Shown: positions 1 to 8,722 of the stretch, one piece after another
How the letters are laid out: each line of letters opens with the position of its first letter
Position numbering within the stretch: position 1 is the first letter of the stretch
Origin: Deltaproteobacteria bacterium
GTDB taxonomy: Bacteria; Desulfobacterota; Desulfobulbia; Desulfobulbales; Desulfobulbaceae
NCBI GenBank assembly: GCA_024280455.1
Contig: JAJRQC010000069.1
Coordinates: forward strand, 21,356-85,355
Reading direction: 5' to 3'
DNA length: 64,000 nucleotides
The notes under the pieces: model-generated
The model's database searches: none
The model's input: only the letters and a program-made list of their open reading frames with translations
Told to the model about the DNA's origin: nothing
Position numbers and translations under genes: made by a program

Positions 1-177
1 AAAAATGGTTTTTAATTCCTTTACCTGCATGGGGATGGCAAGACACATATTTTTTTACCTTGTTCTGTTGCCCGGGCCGGTCAGCTGCATCAGGCCTCCT
101 CAGGCCCGGCCAGGCAGATTATTTGTTTTTTTCGTAACTGTTCAGGTAGCAGTAAAACACCTGCGTAACCTGAGTCT

Positions 178-318
178 GCAACTGTTCTGGAGTGCCTTAG
201 GTTCGGAGTCTACGCTACCTGGTTATTTAGGAATGCAAAGCGTACTTGTGCTACTCGAGCAGTCCTAAATAGACGAAGAGGTAAGCGCAGGCTCCGTGAG
301 GTACTCCTGAATAGTTAC
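178..318. repeat. Palindromic dispersed repeat, family R1, copy a
   Basis: This 141-bp element is strongly similar to the inverted copy at 57322-57464. Both begin with a variant of GTAACTGTTCAGGAG and end with its complement, so the unit is itself an imperfect inverted repeat with arms of about 40 bp, like a MITE. The rest of 1-314 holds no convincing gene; a further GTAACTGTTCAGGTAGCAG fragment lies at about 135-153. The element sits just downstream of the stress-protein gene that ends at 315. It has no coding capacity. Confidence 0.7.
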
Positions 319-1166
319 TCCTTTTCTACAACCAGGACCGCACAATGGGTCTTGGCTATAACTTTTTCAGTGACATGGCCCATGAGCAGTTTGGTGAGCC
401 CTTTACCGTGGCCGCCGATAATGACCATATCAATATTTTTTTCCCGGGCCGTATCGACGATCACATCAGAGGGTCTGCCAACTGAGACAATAGGTGTGCA
501 CTCGGCATGCACATCCTTTTCTTTAATGGTTCTGCAGATATCATCTACCAGCTCACCGGCCGTCTGAACTTCCTCTTCATTCCCGGCAACGGAAATTACA
601 TACACCTCTTGTATTGCCGAACAGTTTTTAGCCATACTCACTGTTTCTTCAACGGCCATCCGGCTGAACGGAGAGCCATCCGTGGCCAGCAAGATTCTCT
701 GCCCGGTGATGGAGAAATCTCTGGGAACCACCAGAACTTTAGGAAAGCCATGCCCGATAACTTTGGAGGTCATACTGCCGACCATGAGTGTCAGCAGTCC
801 TCCTTTGCCGTGCCGTCCCATTATGAGTAGATCAGCATTGTATGCATAGGCCAGTTCCACAAGTGTTTTATCCGGCTGGCGTGACTCCTCAATGACGACC
901 TCACATTTGATGTCGTTGTCGCCTGCCATTTGTTGTATGTTGTCGATATACCCCTTGATCTCCTGCCGCATGGTTACAGCGGTCGCATGGGCCGAGGTGG
1001 CGGTCTCGGTATCGGTATTGATAACACTTAAGACGACAAGCCCGGCTCCGCATGCCTGGGCGAGAAATATTGCCTCTTGGACTGCGCCGTCACTGTATTC
1101 GGATCCGTCTGTTGCAAGGGCAATAATGTTCACCTTACCCATCAGATTGGTGTTTTTTTCGGTCAT
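315..1166 (-). CDS. Tandem universal stress protein (UspA family)
   Basis: The 283-residue protein has two UspA domains, about residues 10-147 and 154-282. Each opens with a strand ending in ATDGS and closes with the nucleotide-binding signature: MGRHGKGGLL...GS in the first and IGGHGKGLTK...GH in the second. The ATP-binding pattern G-2x-G-9x-G-S is therefore good in the first half and slightly altered in the second. UspA tandem proteins are cytoplasmic and bind ATP or AMP under stress or growth arrest; the partner here is unknown. A purine-rich ribosome site (AGGAGGTAAG on the coding strand) precedes the ATG. It lies 200 bp downstream of a DASS transporter gene on the same strand and may share its transcript. 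Confidence 0.93.
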   Translation of the reverse strand: MTEKNTNLMGKVNIIALATDGSEYSDGAVQEAIFLAQACGAGLVVLSVINTDTETATSAHATAVTMRQEIKGYIDNIQQMAGDNDIKCEVVIEESRQPDKTLVELAYAYNADLLIMGRHGKGGLLTLMVGSMTSKVIGHGFPKVLVVPRDFSITGQRILLATDGSPFSRMAVEETVSMAKNCSAIQEVYVISVAGNEEEVQTAGELVDDICRTIKEKDVHAECTPIVSVGRPSDVIVDTAREKNIDMVIIGGHGKGLTKLLMGHVTEKVIAKTHCAVLVVEKE

Positions 1167-1369
1167 TTTTCTTACCTCCTTGGTTGTGTGGCTGATTTTT
1201 TGTCCATCTTATGGAGACAAAAATGTCCGCAGACCCTCCTGAATCCACCAACAAATGATCCTGTTTGCTCAAGGAATCATTATTGGACAACCTGGCGTTA
1301 TAATACCACGTTGTGGGAGGCTTATATAGGAAAATCGTTCGTGCTTTGCCCATGGTCGGTATGCCGCTG

Positions 1370-2857
1370 TCAGGAGGGCACCAGAATCGACATGCCCATG
1401 AGCGGCCAGAGAATTTTAACCGCAAAGGCAATAACCAGCATCAGCATGATGGAAGCCGGTATTCCGTACAAAAACAATTCTCCGGGGGTGAATTGTCTGG
1501 AATCGTAGGCAATGGCATTGGGTGCCGCCCCGACAAGCAGCAGAAAAGGCATGCCTGCTGCAACCAGAGAGGCAAAGACGATAACTTCGGCACTGACTCC
1601 AAGATACGGGGCTATAACCAGGGCGACCGGCAGGGATATGGCAATAGCGGCAACGTTCATTATAAAGTTGGTCATCATGAGCACAAAGAAGGCGGTTCCC
1701 ATAATAAAGACAAAGCCGGGGGCCTCGGTAAACAAGGTCAGCCAGTGAATGGCCATCCATCTGGCCGCGCCGGTCTGCCAGAGACAAAAGCCTATGCTCA
1801 TAGCTCCGGCAAAGAGCAGGGTAATGTTCCAGGGGATCAACTCCAGGTCGTCCAGGGTCAGGATACCGGTAAGGAAAAAGAGGATTGTCGAGGTCAGAAT
1901 GATGGAGGTCTTGTCAATGGGCTGGAGGAAGGGCAGAAAAGAGCGCAGGGTCATAGTGAGGATGACACCGCCGACAATCAAGGCAGCCAGGATCTCATTT
2001 TTGGTCCAGGGTCCAAGTCCCCGGTTGAGTTTTATGACCTTGTTCCGTAATCCCGGTATCACTTTTTTTTCCGGCTTGAAAAAGACCATGAAGAAACACC
2101 AGAGGAGAATGGTCATCAGCCAGCCGATGGGAAACATGTACAGCGTCAGCTTGAAAAAGGTTATATCCATGTTCACCCCCTGCTGGATACCCTCTTTCAT
2201 GATATCGTTGTAAAAGCCCAGGGCAACCGCTCCCCGGGCCGCACCAAGCAGGGTGACGATACTGCCGGCTCCTGCTACGTAGGCCATACCCATGAAAAGA
2301 CCTTTGCCGAAGCGGGTCGGCTTGTCGTCTCCGGTGTACATGGCGTAGATGGCCCCAAGCAATGGATAGATCGTGGCCGCTACCGCCGTATGAGCCATAA
2401 TGTGGGCAAGGGTGGAGGTGACTATAAAACAGCCCAGGTAGATCATGCTGGTTCGTTCACCGACAATAATGAGCATCCGGTAGGCCAGTCTCTTGGTCAA
2501 CCCTGTTTTGGTGAAGACCATGCCGATGGTCAGTGAGGCAAAGATGAAAAGAACCGATGGATCCATAAAATCCCTGAACGCCTCTTTGGCCGGTCTGATT
2601 AGAAACATGGCTTGCAGGGTGCCGATAACAATACTTGTGATACCGATGGGGATAACTTCAAAAACCCACCAGATTCCGGCCAGGAGGAAAATGGCAATGG
2701 CGCCTTTGCCCTCGCGGCTGAGCTGAATATGCTGTCCCTGGGGATCTATTGCATCGGGCCAGGGCTGGGCGTAATACACCGCCGCAAAAATAAAAATACC
2801 CAGCCAGCAGAAGAGTTGTTTTTTCCAGTTAATGTCTGATAAAGCGTTGGGTCTCAT
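1370..2857 (-). CDS. DASS/SLC13-family anion transporter
   Basis: A 495-residue polytopic inner-membrane protein with about a dozen hydrophobic segments. Two hairpin-like motifs at matching positions in each half, AHTAVAATIYP and TNFIMNVAAIAI, resemble the S/T-N-T sodium and substrate sites of divalent-anion:Na+ symporters. The N-terminal block KGAIAIFLLAGIWWVFEVIP is typical of the family. The substrate cannot be read from sequence: sulfate, dicarboxylates and related anions are all possible. The downstream neighbour is a stress protein and the upstream one (33 bp away) a CBS protein, so CBS, transporter and Usp may form one operon in which the CBS protein or Usp senses nucleotide status. 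Confidence 0.9.
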   Translation of the reverse strand: MRPNALSDINWKKQLFCWLGIFIFAAVYYAQPWPDAIDPQGQHIQLSREGKGAIAIFLLAGIWWVFEVIPIGITSIVIGTLQAMFLIRPAKEAFRDFMDPSVLFIFASLTIGMVFTKTGLTKRLAYRMLIIVGERTSMIYLGCFIVTSTLAHIMAHTAVAATIYPLLGAIYAMYTGDDKPTRFGKGLFMGMAYVAGAGSIVTLLGAARGAVALGFYNDIMKEGIQQGVNMDITFFKLTLYMFPIGWLMTILLWCFFMVFFKPEKKVIPGLRNKVIKLNRGLGPWTKNEILAALIVGGVILTMTLRSFLPFLQPIDKTSIILTSTILFFLTGILTLDDLELIPWNITLLFAGAMSIGFCLWQTGAARWMAIHWLTLFTEAPGFVFIMGTAFFVLMMTNFIMNVAAIAISLPVALVIAPYLGVSAEVIVFASLVAAGMPFLLLVGAAPNAIAYDSRQFTPGELFLYGIPASIMLMLVIAFAVKILWPLMGMSILVPS

Positions 2858-2890
2858 ATTCCATATCCCCTGGGGAACTGTGTTCCCGGT

Positions 2891-3460
2891 TCAATGCCGA
2901 CGGCTGTGGACGCACTCTTTGATAATCTGGAACACTCCTGAGAACACATCGGTCAGGCGCAGAATACCGGTAATCGTACCATTACGCGTGACCAGCAGGG
3001 ACTGATGGTTGCCCATGATCAACAGGTGTATGGCCACACCCAGGGACGTGTCTTCCGTCACGCATTCCGTTTCAACCGGAGGATGCATGAATTCCCTGAC
3101 CTGATGCCCTGTGACTTTCTGGCAGATATGTTCAAGCGGCGCGTCCCAGAGGCTGAATTCATGCAGGGAAAGATCAATGAAGTTGTCGGAAAATCCGTAT
3201 TTGCTCATTCCTGCGTGTTTGTCCGGGTCCTGGTATCTCGGCTCAAGCGCCTTGAGCACATCGAGCTGGGAGAGCTTGCCGACAACGTTGCCGCTGTTGT
3301 CCAGAACAAGTATGGCCCGGTGGCGGTACCGTTCATCATCAAATCGTTTCTGGGATTTCTCCAGCTCTATCACTGCGTCCAGGATAGAGGCGTTTTCAGA
3401 AACCGTCGCGTAATCCGACAGGTTGACCATCAGATCCTTTACTGTGTATTCTTCTTCCAT
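2891..3460 (-). CDS. CBS-domain pair protein
   Basis: A 189-residue soluble protein with two CBS motifs separated by an acidic and aromatic insert. The first spans about residues 8-70 (VKDLMVNLSDYATVSENASI...GKLSQLDVLKAL). The second spans about 118-180 (VREFMHPPVETECVTEDTSL...GILRLTDVFSGV). CBS pairs bind adenine nucleotides and regulate partner proteins. Its position 33 bp upstream of the DASS transporter gene suggests it regulates that transporter, but this is inference. No catalytic domain is present. Confidence 0.85.
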   Translation of the reverse strand: MEEEYTVKDLMVNLSDYATVSENASILDAVIELEKSQKRFDDERYRHRAILVLDNSGNVVGKLSQLDVLKALEPRYQDPDKHAGMSKYGFSDNFIDLSLHEFSLWDAPLEHICQKVTGHQVREFMHPPVETECVTEDTSLGVAIHLLIMGNHQSLLVTRNGTITGILRLTDVFSGVFQIIKECVHSRRH

Positions 3461-3666
3461 AAAAGATAGCCTTTTCTTTACGCCCGCTGCATCAACAGGT
3501 TGCTGTAGTCTGTGATGGACGCTGATGTTTCATTCAAGTTATTCTCCATGCAGAATATTCTGATTCTCCATGCAGAATTCGTAATAGTTCACCAGAATTC
3601 ATTGCTCTCTATCCCCATAGCCGTCAAGCTCAGGAAGACTATTTATAATATCGTATGACAGCTTAG

Positions 3667-3750
3667 CCGTAGGAGCCCGCCCCGCGGGCGATGATTTGCA
3701 GGAGCATCAATTTGGCCCGTTAGTATCGCCCGCAGGGCGGGCTCCTACGG
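3667..3750. repeat. REP-like inverted repeat
   Basis: Two 26-bp arms, 3667-3692 and 3725-3750, are complementary with one mismatch. The core GTAGGAGCCCGCCC followed by GCGGGCGAT is a GC-rich REP-type sequence. It sits in the 340-bp gap 3461-3800, downstream of hypF (ending at 3801), and could fold as a strong hairpin to protect or terminate the hydrogenase operon transcript. No T-run follows, so classical intrinsic termination is not obvious. The gap also holds a short direct repeat, ATTCTCCATGCAGAAT, twice between 3541 and 3580, and no gene. Confidence 0.75.
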
Positions 3751-3800
3751 CGGGCAACCAGCTAATATGTTACTGTTTCCCTTAGCTTGACTGCTATACT

Positions 3801-6092
3801 CTATCCCTGCATTGCAGCATAGGCCTGACCCAGGGCAATGCCTCCATCGCCGGCAGGAACCTGTTCGCCGCTGAATACGGAAAAACCAATGTCAATGCAC
3901 CCGGTTGTGATCCCCTCAAGCAAAATTTTGTTCTGGAATGAACCCCCTGCCAGGACAACAGTGTCAAGACCTGTCTGTTGCCGTAGTTGCCGCAAAATTT
4001 CAATGGAACCGTCCTGCAGCCATTGGTGAAAGCCATAGGCAATTACAGGAATGGCCACATTCTGTTGCAGATCTTCAACAATCTGCCGGATAAGGGGGCG
4101 TGAGTCAAGAATAAGTACCCCTTCTTTATCTTTCAGGGCAGGATTGTAGCGATTTGTCCTCTGGGCAACCCCTGCCATTGCCGCCTGATGTTCCAGCTGC
4201 ATTGCCGCCTGACCCTCATAGTCGGCGATCAGGCAGAGGCCAAGCAGACCTGCCACTGCGTCAAAGAGTCGGCCGCAGCTGGAAGTGAGTGGACAGTTGA
4301 TCTTTTGAGTAATCATTTGAGTGATAACTGCGCGTTTGCCGGTATCAATTTGTAACAGGGCTTCGGGCAGGCGCTGCAGCTCAAGCGCGTTTGTTCCCGC
4401 GGCCATGTAAAGCATGGCCATGGCCATGCGCCAGGGTTCTCCGGCTGCGACATCTCCACCGGGCAGCGGCAGCAGTGAAAGATGTGCAAGTCTGGTGTAG
4501 CCCCGGCGATCTGCGAGGTACCATTCTCCGCCGTATACGGTTCCATCATCACTGTAGCCGGTTCCGTCAAAAATCACTGCCAATACGGGTCCATCAAGTC
4601 CATGTTCGGCCATGACCGCTGCCCCGTGGGCATGGTGATGCTGAACCTGTTTACAGGGCTGGGGCAGTTTTTCACAAAATCTGGTGCTCAGGTAATCGGG
4701 GTGCAGGTCGCAGGTTACTGCCTGAAAATCGGTTTCCAGGATGTTTTGGAAATGGGTGATGCTCTCGGTATAGAAGTCTAGAGCCAGGGGGCTGGTCAGC
4801 TCGCCGATATGCTGGCTGATAAAGGCTTCATTGTTGCGGACAATACAAAAGGAGTTCTTCATCTCCGCCCCACAGCCGAGAACATTTTTTGTCTGGTGGG
4901 CAAGCAGCAGCGGCTCCGGGGTGTAGCCGCGGGCGCGTCGCAGCATTCGGGCTTTTTTCGCCATTACCCGGACAACCGAATCATCCACTCGGGTAACAAT
5001 CTCCCGATTATGCAGGAGAAAGTGATCGGCAAGACCATGAAGCCGGGCCAGGGCCTCGTCGTTGCCGGTACAGATGGGTTCCCCACTCAGGTTGCCGCTG
5101 GTCATGACCAGGGCGTGGGGGCAGTTGTGATCTGCAAGAAGCAGATGATGCAGCGGCGTATAGGGCAGCATCAGGCCGAGAATACCGATGCCGGGAGCAA
5201 GATTTTCCGCCAGGATTGTGTTGTTTCGTTTTTCCACAAGGACAATGGGGGCCCGGTGCGAGGAAAGCAGCTCTTCCTCCTGCTCTGAAATCAGGCAGTA
5301 TTCTCGAGCCTGCTCAAGATCCCGAACCATGATTGCCAGGGGTTTCTCCCGCCTGTGTTTGCGCTCCCGCAAAGTAGCCACCGCTGAAATACTGGTGGCA
5401 TCAACCGCCAGATGAAATCCGCCCAGCCCTTTGATGGCGACGATTTTTCCACGGGCCAGAGCCTCGGCACAGGCAGCAATGCAGTCGTTGGCTGTAATGG
5501 ATTCTCCATCTTCGTCATGCCAGCTCAGGCTTGGCCCGCAGGTCGGGCAGGCATTGGGCTGGGCATGAAAGCGCCGGTTAAGAGGATCATGGTATTCCCG
5601 CTCACATTGCGGGCAGAGTGTAAAAACATCCATTGAGGTGTTGGGCCGGTCATAGGGAATAGTTTTAATGATCGAAAATCTGGGCCCGCAGTTGGTACAG
5701 TTGATAAAGGGATAACGGTGGCGGCGATCGCGGCGATCAAAGAGTTCCCGGATGCAGTCCGAACAGAGGCCAATATCCGGAGATATCTGGGTATTTGCCT
5801 GCTCTGCCTGCAGGCTTGGCAGGATGATGAATTCCGATCGCTGCTTCTGTACGGAGATTTCCTTTATGGTGATACTGGTGATTCGGCTGACCGGTGGTGG
5901 TTCGTTCTCGAGTCTGCTGCAGAATGTGGCAATGGCCTTTTTTGTGCCCTGTAATTCGATAAAAACACCGTTGCTGGAGTTGGCAACAGAACCTTTCAGC
6001 TGCATTTTCCCGGCAAGACGATAGACAAAGGGCCGAAAGCCGACCCCCTGGACAATGCCCTGGACACTTATTTGAATTGCCTGCTGGTGCAT
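3801..6092 (-). CDS. hypF: Carbamoyltransferase HypF, [NiFe] hydrogenase maturation
   Basis: A full-length 763-residue HypF with all four expected modules. An acylphosphatase domain lies at residues 5-95 (GIVQGVGFRPFVYRLA). Two C4 zinc-finger units follow at about 108-185 (CSDC...CTNC, CPQC...CPTC). A YrdC-like ATP-binding domain spans about 200-385 (KGLGGFHLAVDA, REKPLAIMV). A Kae1-like C-terminal domain contains the metal-binding HHHAH. HypF converts carbamoyl phosphate and ATP to a carbamoyl group passed to HypE for making the CN ligands of the Ni-Fe site. It is the last gene of the hydrogenase operon, 9 bp after the zinc-ribbon gene. No other hyp genes are in the window. Confidence 0.97.
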   Translation of the reverse strand: MHQQAIQISVQGIVQGVGFRPFVYRLAGKMQLKGSVANSSNGVFIELQGTKKAIATFCSRLENEPPPVSRITSITIKEISVQKQRSEFIILPSLQAEQANTQISPDIGLCSDCIRELFDRRDRRHRYPFINCTNCGPRFSIIKTIPYDRPNTSMDVFTLCPQCEREYHDPLNRRFHAQPNACPTCGPSLSWHDEDGESITANDCIAACAEALARGKIVAIKGLGGFHLAVDATSISAVATLRERKHRREKPLAIMVRDLEQAREYCLISEQEEELLSSHRAPIVLVEKRNNTILAENLAPGIGILGLMLPYTPLHHLLLADHNCPHALVMTSGNLSGEPICTGNDEALARLHGLADHFLLHNREIVTRVDDSVVRVMAKKARMLRRARGYTPEPLLLAHQTKNVLGCGAEMKNSFCIVRNNEAFISQHIGELTSPLALDFYTESITHFQNILETDFQAVTCDLHPDYLSTRFCEKLPQPCKQVQHHHAHGAAVMAEHGLDGPVLAVIFDGTGYSDDGTVYGGEWYLADRRGYTRLAHLSLLPLPGGDVAAGEPWRMAMAMLYMAAGTNALELQRLPEALLQIDTGKRAVITQMITQKINCPLTSSCGRLFDAVAGLLGLCLIADYEGQAAMQLEHQAAMAGVAQRTNRYNPALKDKEGVLILDSRPLIRQIVEDLQQNVAIPVIAYGFHQWLQDGSIEILRQLRQQTGLDTVVLAGGSFQNKILLEGITTGCIDIGFSVFSGEQVPAGDGGIALGQAYAAMQG

Positions 6093-6101
6093 GAATACTG
6101 T

Positions 6102-6347
6102 TTACTCCTCCTGGGCCAGAGCTTCGCGGAGGAGTTGTTGATAGCGGGCTGTTTCTATAACCTTTTTCTGTTCCATATCCTCGGCCTCTTCCCTGTTTAA
6201 GTGAATCAGGCCGCAGGCGGGGCAGGAAAGGTTGACTTCATCGCCGACCGCCCGAGCTTTCAACTCCTCTGCGGTCATGTGACCGACATAGCCGCAGGCA
6301 CAGGCCGGGCACTGGCCGCGAACAACAGTTTTTAATTTTTTATTCAT
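6102..6347 (-). CDS. Small zinc-ribbon-like protein in the hydrogenase operon
   Basis: An 81-residue protein with two cysteine pairs, CPACACGYVGH near the N terminus and CPACGLIHL about 25 residues later. The pattern suggests a single four-Cys zinc ribbon followed by a charged helical tail. I do not recognise a named family. It lies between mvhA and hypF with gaps of 6 and 9 bp, so it is co-transcribed and perhaps acts in hydrogenase maturation or metal delivery (inference). The 6-bp spacing to the reconstructed mvhA stop supports the selenocysteine reading of mvhA, because the apparent early stop would leave about 100 bp empty. Confidence 0.75.
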   Translation of the reverse strand: MNKKLKTVVRGQCPACACGYVGHMTAEELKARAVGDEVNLSCPACGLIHLNREEAEDMEQKKVIETARYQQLLREALAQEE

Positions 6348-6353
6348 AGCCTT

Positions 6354-7796
6354 TCACTTCCCGTTGCAGATGAGTTCGCCCTGGCTGTTTCTGATCTCGA
6401 TGATAAGGTCGGAACCGCCGTCCAGGCGGTGGGTCGCACACGACATTCACGGATCATAGGCCCGAACCGCCATCTCTATCCGGTTGAGAATACCCTCGTC
6501 ATAATGCCCGTTTTTAATAAGATCGGTTGCCGCCTGCCGGACGCTCATATTCATGGGCGCAAGATTATGGGTGGTGCCTACAATCATGTTGGCACTGGTA
6601 ATACAACCGTTTTCGTCGGTGGTATATTCATGGATAAGCGTTCCCCGGGGGGCCTCAACATGACCTACTCCCCGGCCGGCACCCGGTTGAACGTTGTGTC
6701 TGATCATGTCTCCGGTAATACGATCGTCTGCCAGCAGCTCAAGGCTACGTTCACAGGTATAAACGAGTTCGATAAGCCGGGCCCAGTGATAGAGCAGGGT
6801 ACCCTGGGCCGGTCGGCCGAAAAGGTCACGGAATTCTTCCAGGGCCTCCTGGGCGATCGGGGTTGAAATATGATCGCAGATATTGATTCGAGCCAGAGTA
6901 TTTGTCCGGTAAATACCCCTGGGCCGGTCAAGATCCATGGAGAAGCCCTCCTGCCAGCTGTCGGCCCAGGGCATTTTGCCATAGCTCCAGTTCTCCACAT
7001 GTTCTTTGATGTGCTCTTTATACTGTTCAGGTGCAAAATCGGTGAAGGAGCCGTCCGCCTTCATCAGGCGCAGGTCGCCGTCATAGAGTCGCATGGCGCC
7101 GTTTGTATCCACCGTGCCGAGAAATCCTGTTTCAATTCTGCCCAGGGTCTGCAGAATATTCTGATATTTATTCAAGACCTCGTCCCGTCCATAGGTCAGG
7201 GCAAAAACAGCAAACTCGAGCAGGGTTCGGCAGCCCTGCTGCAACCGTTGTCGCTCTTCTTTAGTCATCGGCTTGGAAAAACCGCCACTGACCCCGGCAA
7301 CAGGATGGATTGCACGGCCGGCGAATTCTTCCAGCAGTTGCTGGCCGAGTTTCCGCATCGCGGCAACTCGGTTGGCCAGTTCGGGATCGGCCCTGACAAT
7401 ACCCATGATCGAGCGCACCGAATAATCGGCATCAGGGCCCAGAATAAAGTCAGGCGCGGCCAGAAAAAAGAAGTGCAGTATTTTGTCATTGATATGGGCC
7501 ATGACCTGGCAGAGTTCGCGTAAGAGCGCTCCTGTCGGCGGTGGCTTGACGCCGAAACACGCATCAACAGCCTTGACCGAGGCCAGATGATGCATCCACG
7601 GACAGATGCCGCAGATCCTGGTGACGATTCTTGGAATCTCTTCTGCCGGCCGCCCGCAGATGAACTGTTCAAAGCCGCGCAGAGAGAGAATATGCAGGCG
7701 GGAGTCGGCCACGTTGCCCGCTTCATCCAGGTCGATGGAGATGCGGGCATGACCCTCTATCCTGGTCAGGGGTTCTATGGAAATGGTAGTATTCAT
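6354..7796 (-). CDS. mvhA: [NiFeSe] hydrogenase large subunit, MvhA/VhuA type, with predicted selenocysteine
   Basis: The 480-residue catalytic subunit of a group 3c-type hydrogenase. The N-terminal nickel motif is RICGICPWMHH. The frame then meets TGA at 6447-6449, directly after Tyr-Asp-Pro. Reading through gives DP-U-MSCATH, the invariant C-terminal D-P-C-x-x-C-x-x-H site with its first Cys replaced by Sec, then about 24 residues (RLDGGSDLIIEIRNSQ...) typical of the tail removed by maturation proteases, and a TGA stop at 6354-6356. Sec at this position is known in VhuU and HysB. The start at 7796 overlaps mvhG by ATGA; the longer frame upstream is spurious. The true stop is 6 bp from the next gene. 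A GC-rich stem-loop follows the TGA. Confidence 0.92.
6408..6444 (-). promoter_or_regulatory. SECIS-like stem-loop after the mvhA TGA
   Basis: Starting 17 nt after the TGA on the coding strand, ACCGCC and GGCGGT pair around the 5-nt loop TGGAC (6414-6430). An outer GTCG/CGAC stem (6441-6444 with 6408-6411) can extend it. Bacterial SECIS elements lie just downstream of the UGA with a short apical loop containing G residues, so position and shape fit. SelB binding is not shown. Confidence 0.5.
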
Positions 7797-8722
7797 GAGG
7801 CCCTCTTTTTCTCTTTGAGCGGACGCAGGCGGCCATGGGCACCGGAAAACCTGAGCATGGATTTCCGGTCGATTATTGTCTTGAAGTCGATGCCCTGGCT
7901 GACAAGTCCGTTCAACATTCCAAGCATCTGGTTGTCCTGGTGGCGAACCGGGCCATAACAGCCCCGGCAGGGGACCCTGGCCCTGATGCAGGCAGGTTCG
8001 CCTTGGTGGCCGCATCCGCCGGCCGTGACCGGTCCCATGCAGAGAAATCCCTGTTCAAGCAGGCACTGCATGGAGGCGGTTGATTCATTGCTGTCAAATC
8101 GGGCATTGGCGGTAAATCTGAGCAGTTTCCGCTCAGATTTACCGGTTCTCCTGGTCGGACAGGTGTCGCAGACGCTTTTTGTCACCGGTTCTGGTGTCAG
8201 GCCATCAAGAAAATCTTCAAGTACCCTGGCAATTATGGTTGGGTCGGGCGGGCAGCCGGGAAGGAAAATATCCACATCCGTCTTTTCGTCCAGACTGTAG
8301 ACCCGGTCAAGCATGGGGGGGGTATCCTGGTTCGGTACATCTACAGGCTCAGTGGTCACTGTGGAAAAAACCGTTTGCAGGGCATCTGCCATGGGCCACT
8401 CATTTATCATTGCCGGGATACCGCCGTGGGTGCCACAGGTGCCGAGTGCCACCAGGGTTGTGCAGCTTTTGCGCATGGCCTCCAGAACCTGAAGCTGATG
8501 CGTGTTGGCAACTCCACCTGAGACCAGACCGATCTCGGCCTTGGGGATCGAAATTTCAGTTTCGGAACCGGCCGGATCGGAATATTTATGATCCATGAGC
8601 AGGGGCAGGTGGACCAGCTGCAGCCGGTTGAGCAGGGGGATGAGCGCCTCCCCGATGTTGAGCAGGCTGATCTCGCAGCCGGAACAGCTGTGCAGAGATT
8701 CAGCAGCCAGACGGATATTCAT
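7793..8722 (-). CDS. mvhG: Hydrogenase small subunit, MvhG type
   Basis: A 309-residue iron-sulfur electron-transfer subunit partner of MvhA. Cluster-ligand motifs in order are CSGCEISLLN near residue 13, GTCGTHGG near 95, LPGCPPDP near 150, a CDTCPTRR region, and a C-terminal CMGPVTAGGCGHQGEPAC...PCRGCYGP block for the medial and distal clusters. No Tat signal is present, consistent with a cytoplasmic group 3 enzyme. It overlaps mvhD upstream and mvhA downstream by 4 bp each (ATGA), indicating translational coupling. It passes electrons from the Ni-Fe site toward MvhD and HdrA. Confidence 0.95.
   Translation of the reverse strand: MNIRLAAESLHSCSGCEISLLNIGEALIPLLNRLQLVHLPLLMDHKYSDPAGSETEISIPKAEIGLVSGGVANTHQLQVLEAMRKSCTTLVALGTCGTHGGIPAMINEWPMADALQTVFSTVTTEPVDVPNQDTPPMLDRVYSLDEKTDVDIFLPGCPPDPTIIARVLEDFLDGLTPEPVTKSVCDTCPTRRTGKSERKLLRFTANARFDSNESTASMQCLLEQGFLCMGPVTAGGCGHQGEPACIRARVPCRGCYGPVRHQDNQMLGMLNGLVSQGIDFKTIIDRKSMLRFSGAHGRLRPLKEKKRAS

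Noticed and set aside
5..268. 87-codon ORF at the window start
   Set aside because: Runs through repeat R1 and shows no domain or ribosome site.
1313..2050. 245-codon plus-strand ORF opposite the anion transporter
   Set aside because: Shadow frame; Gly/Gln/His-rich and antisense to conserved membrane helices.
7797..8015. 73-codon upstream extension of the hydrogenase large subunit frame
   Set aside because: It lies inside mvhG in another frame, is Pro/Arg-rich without homology, and the ATG at 7796 has ATGA coupling and the family N terminus.
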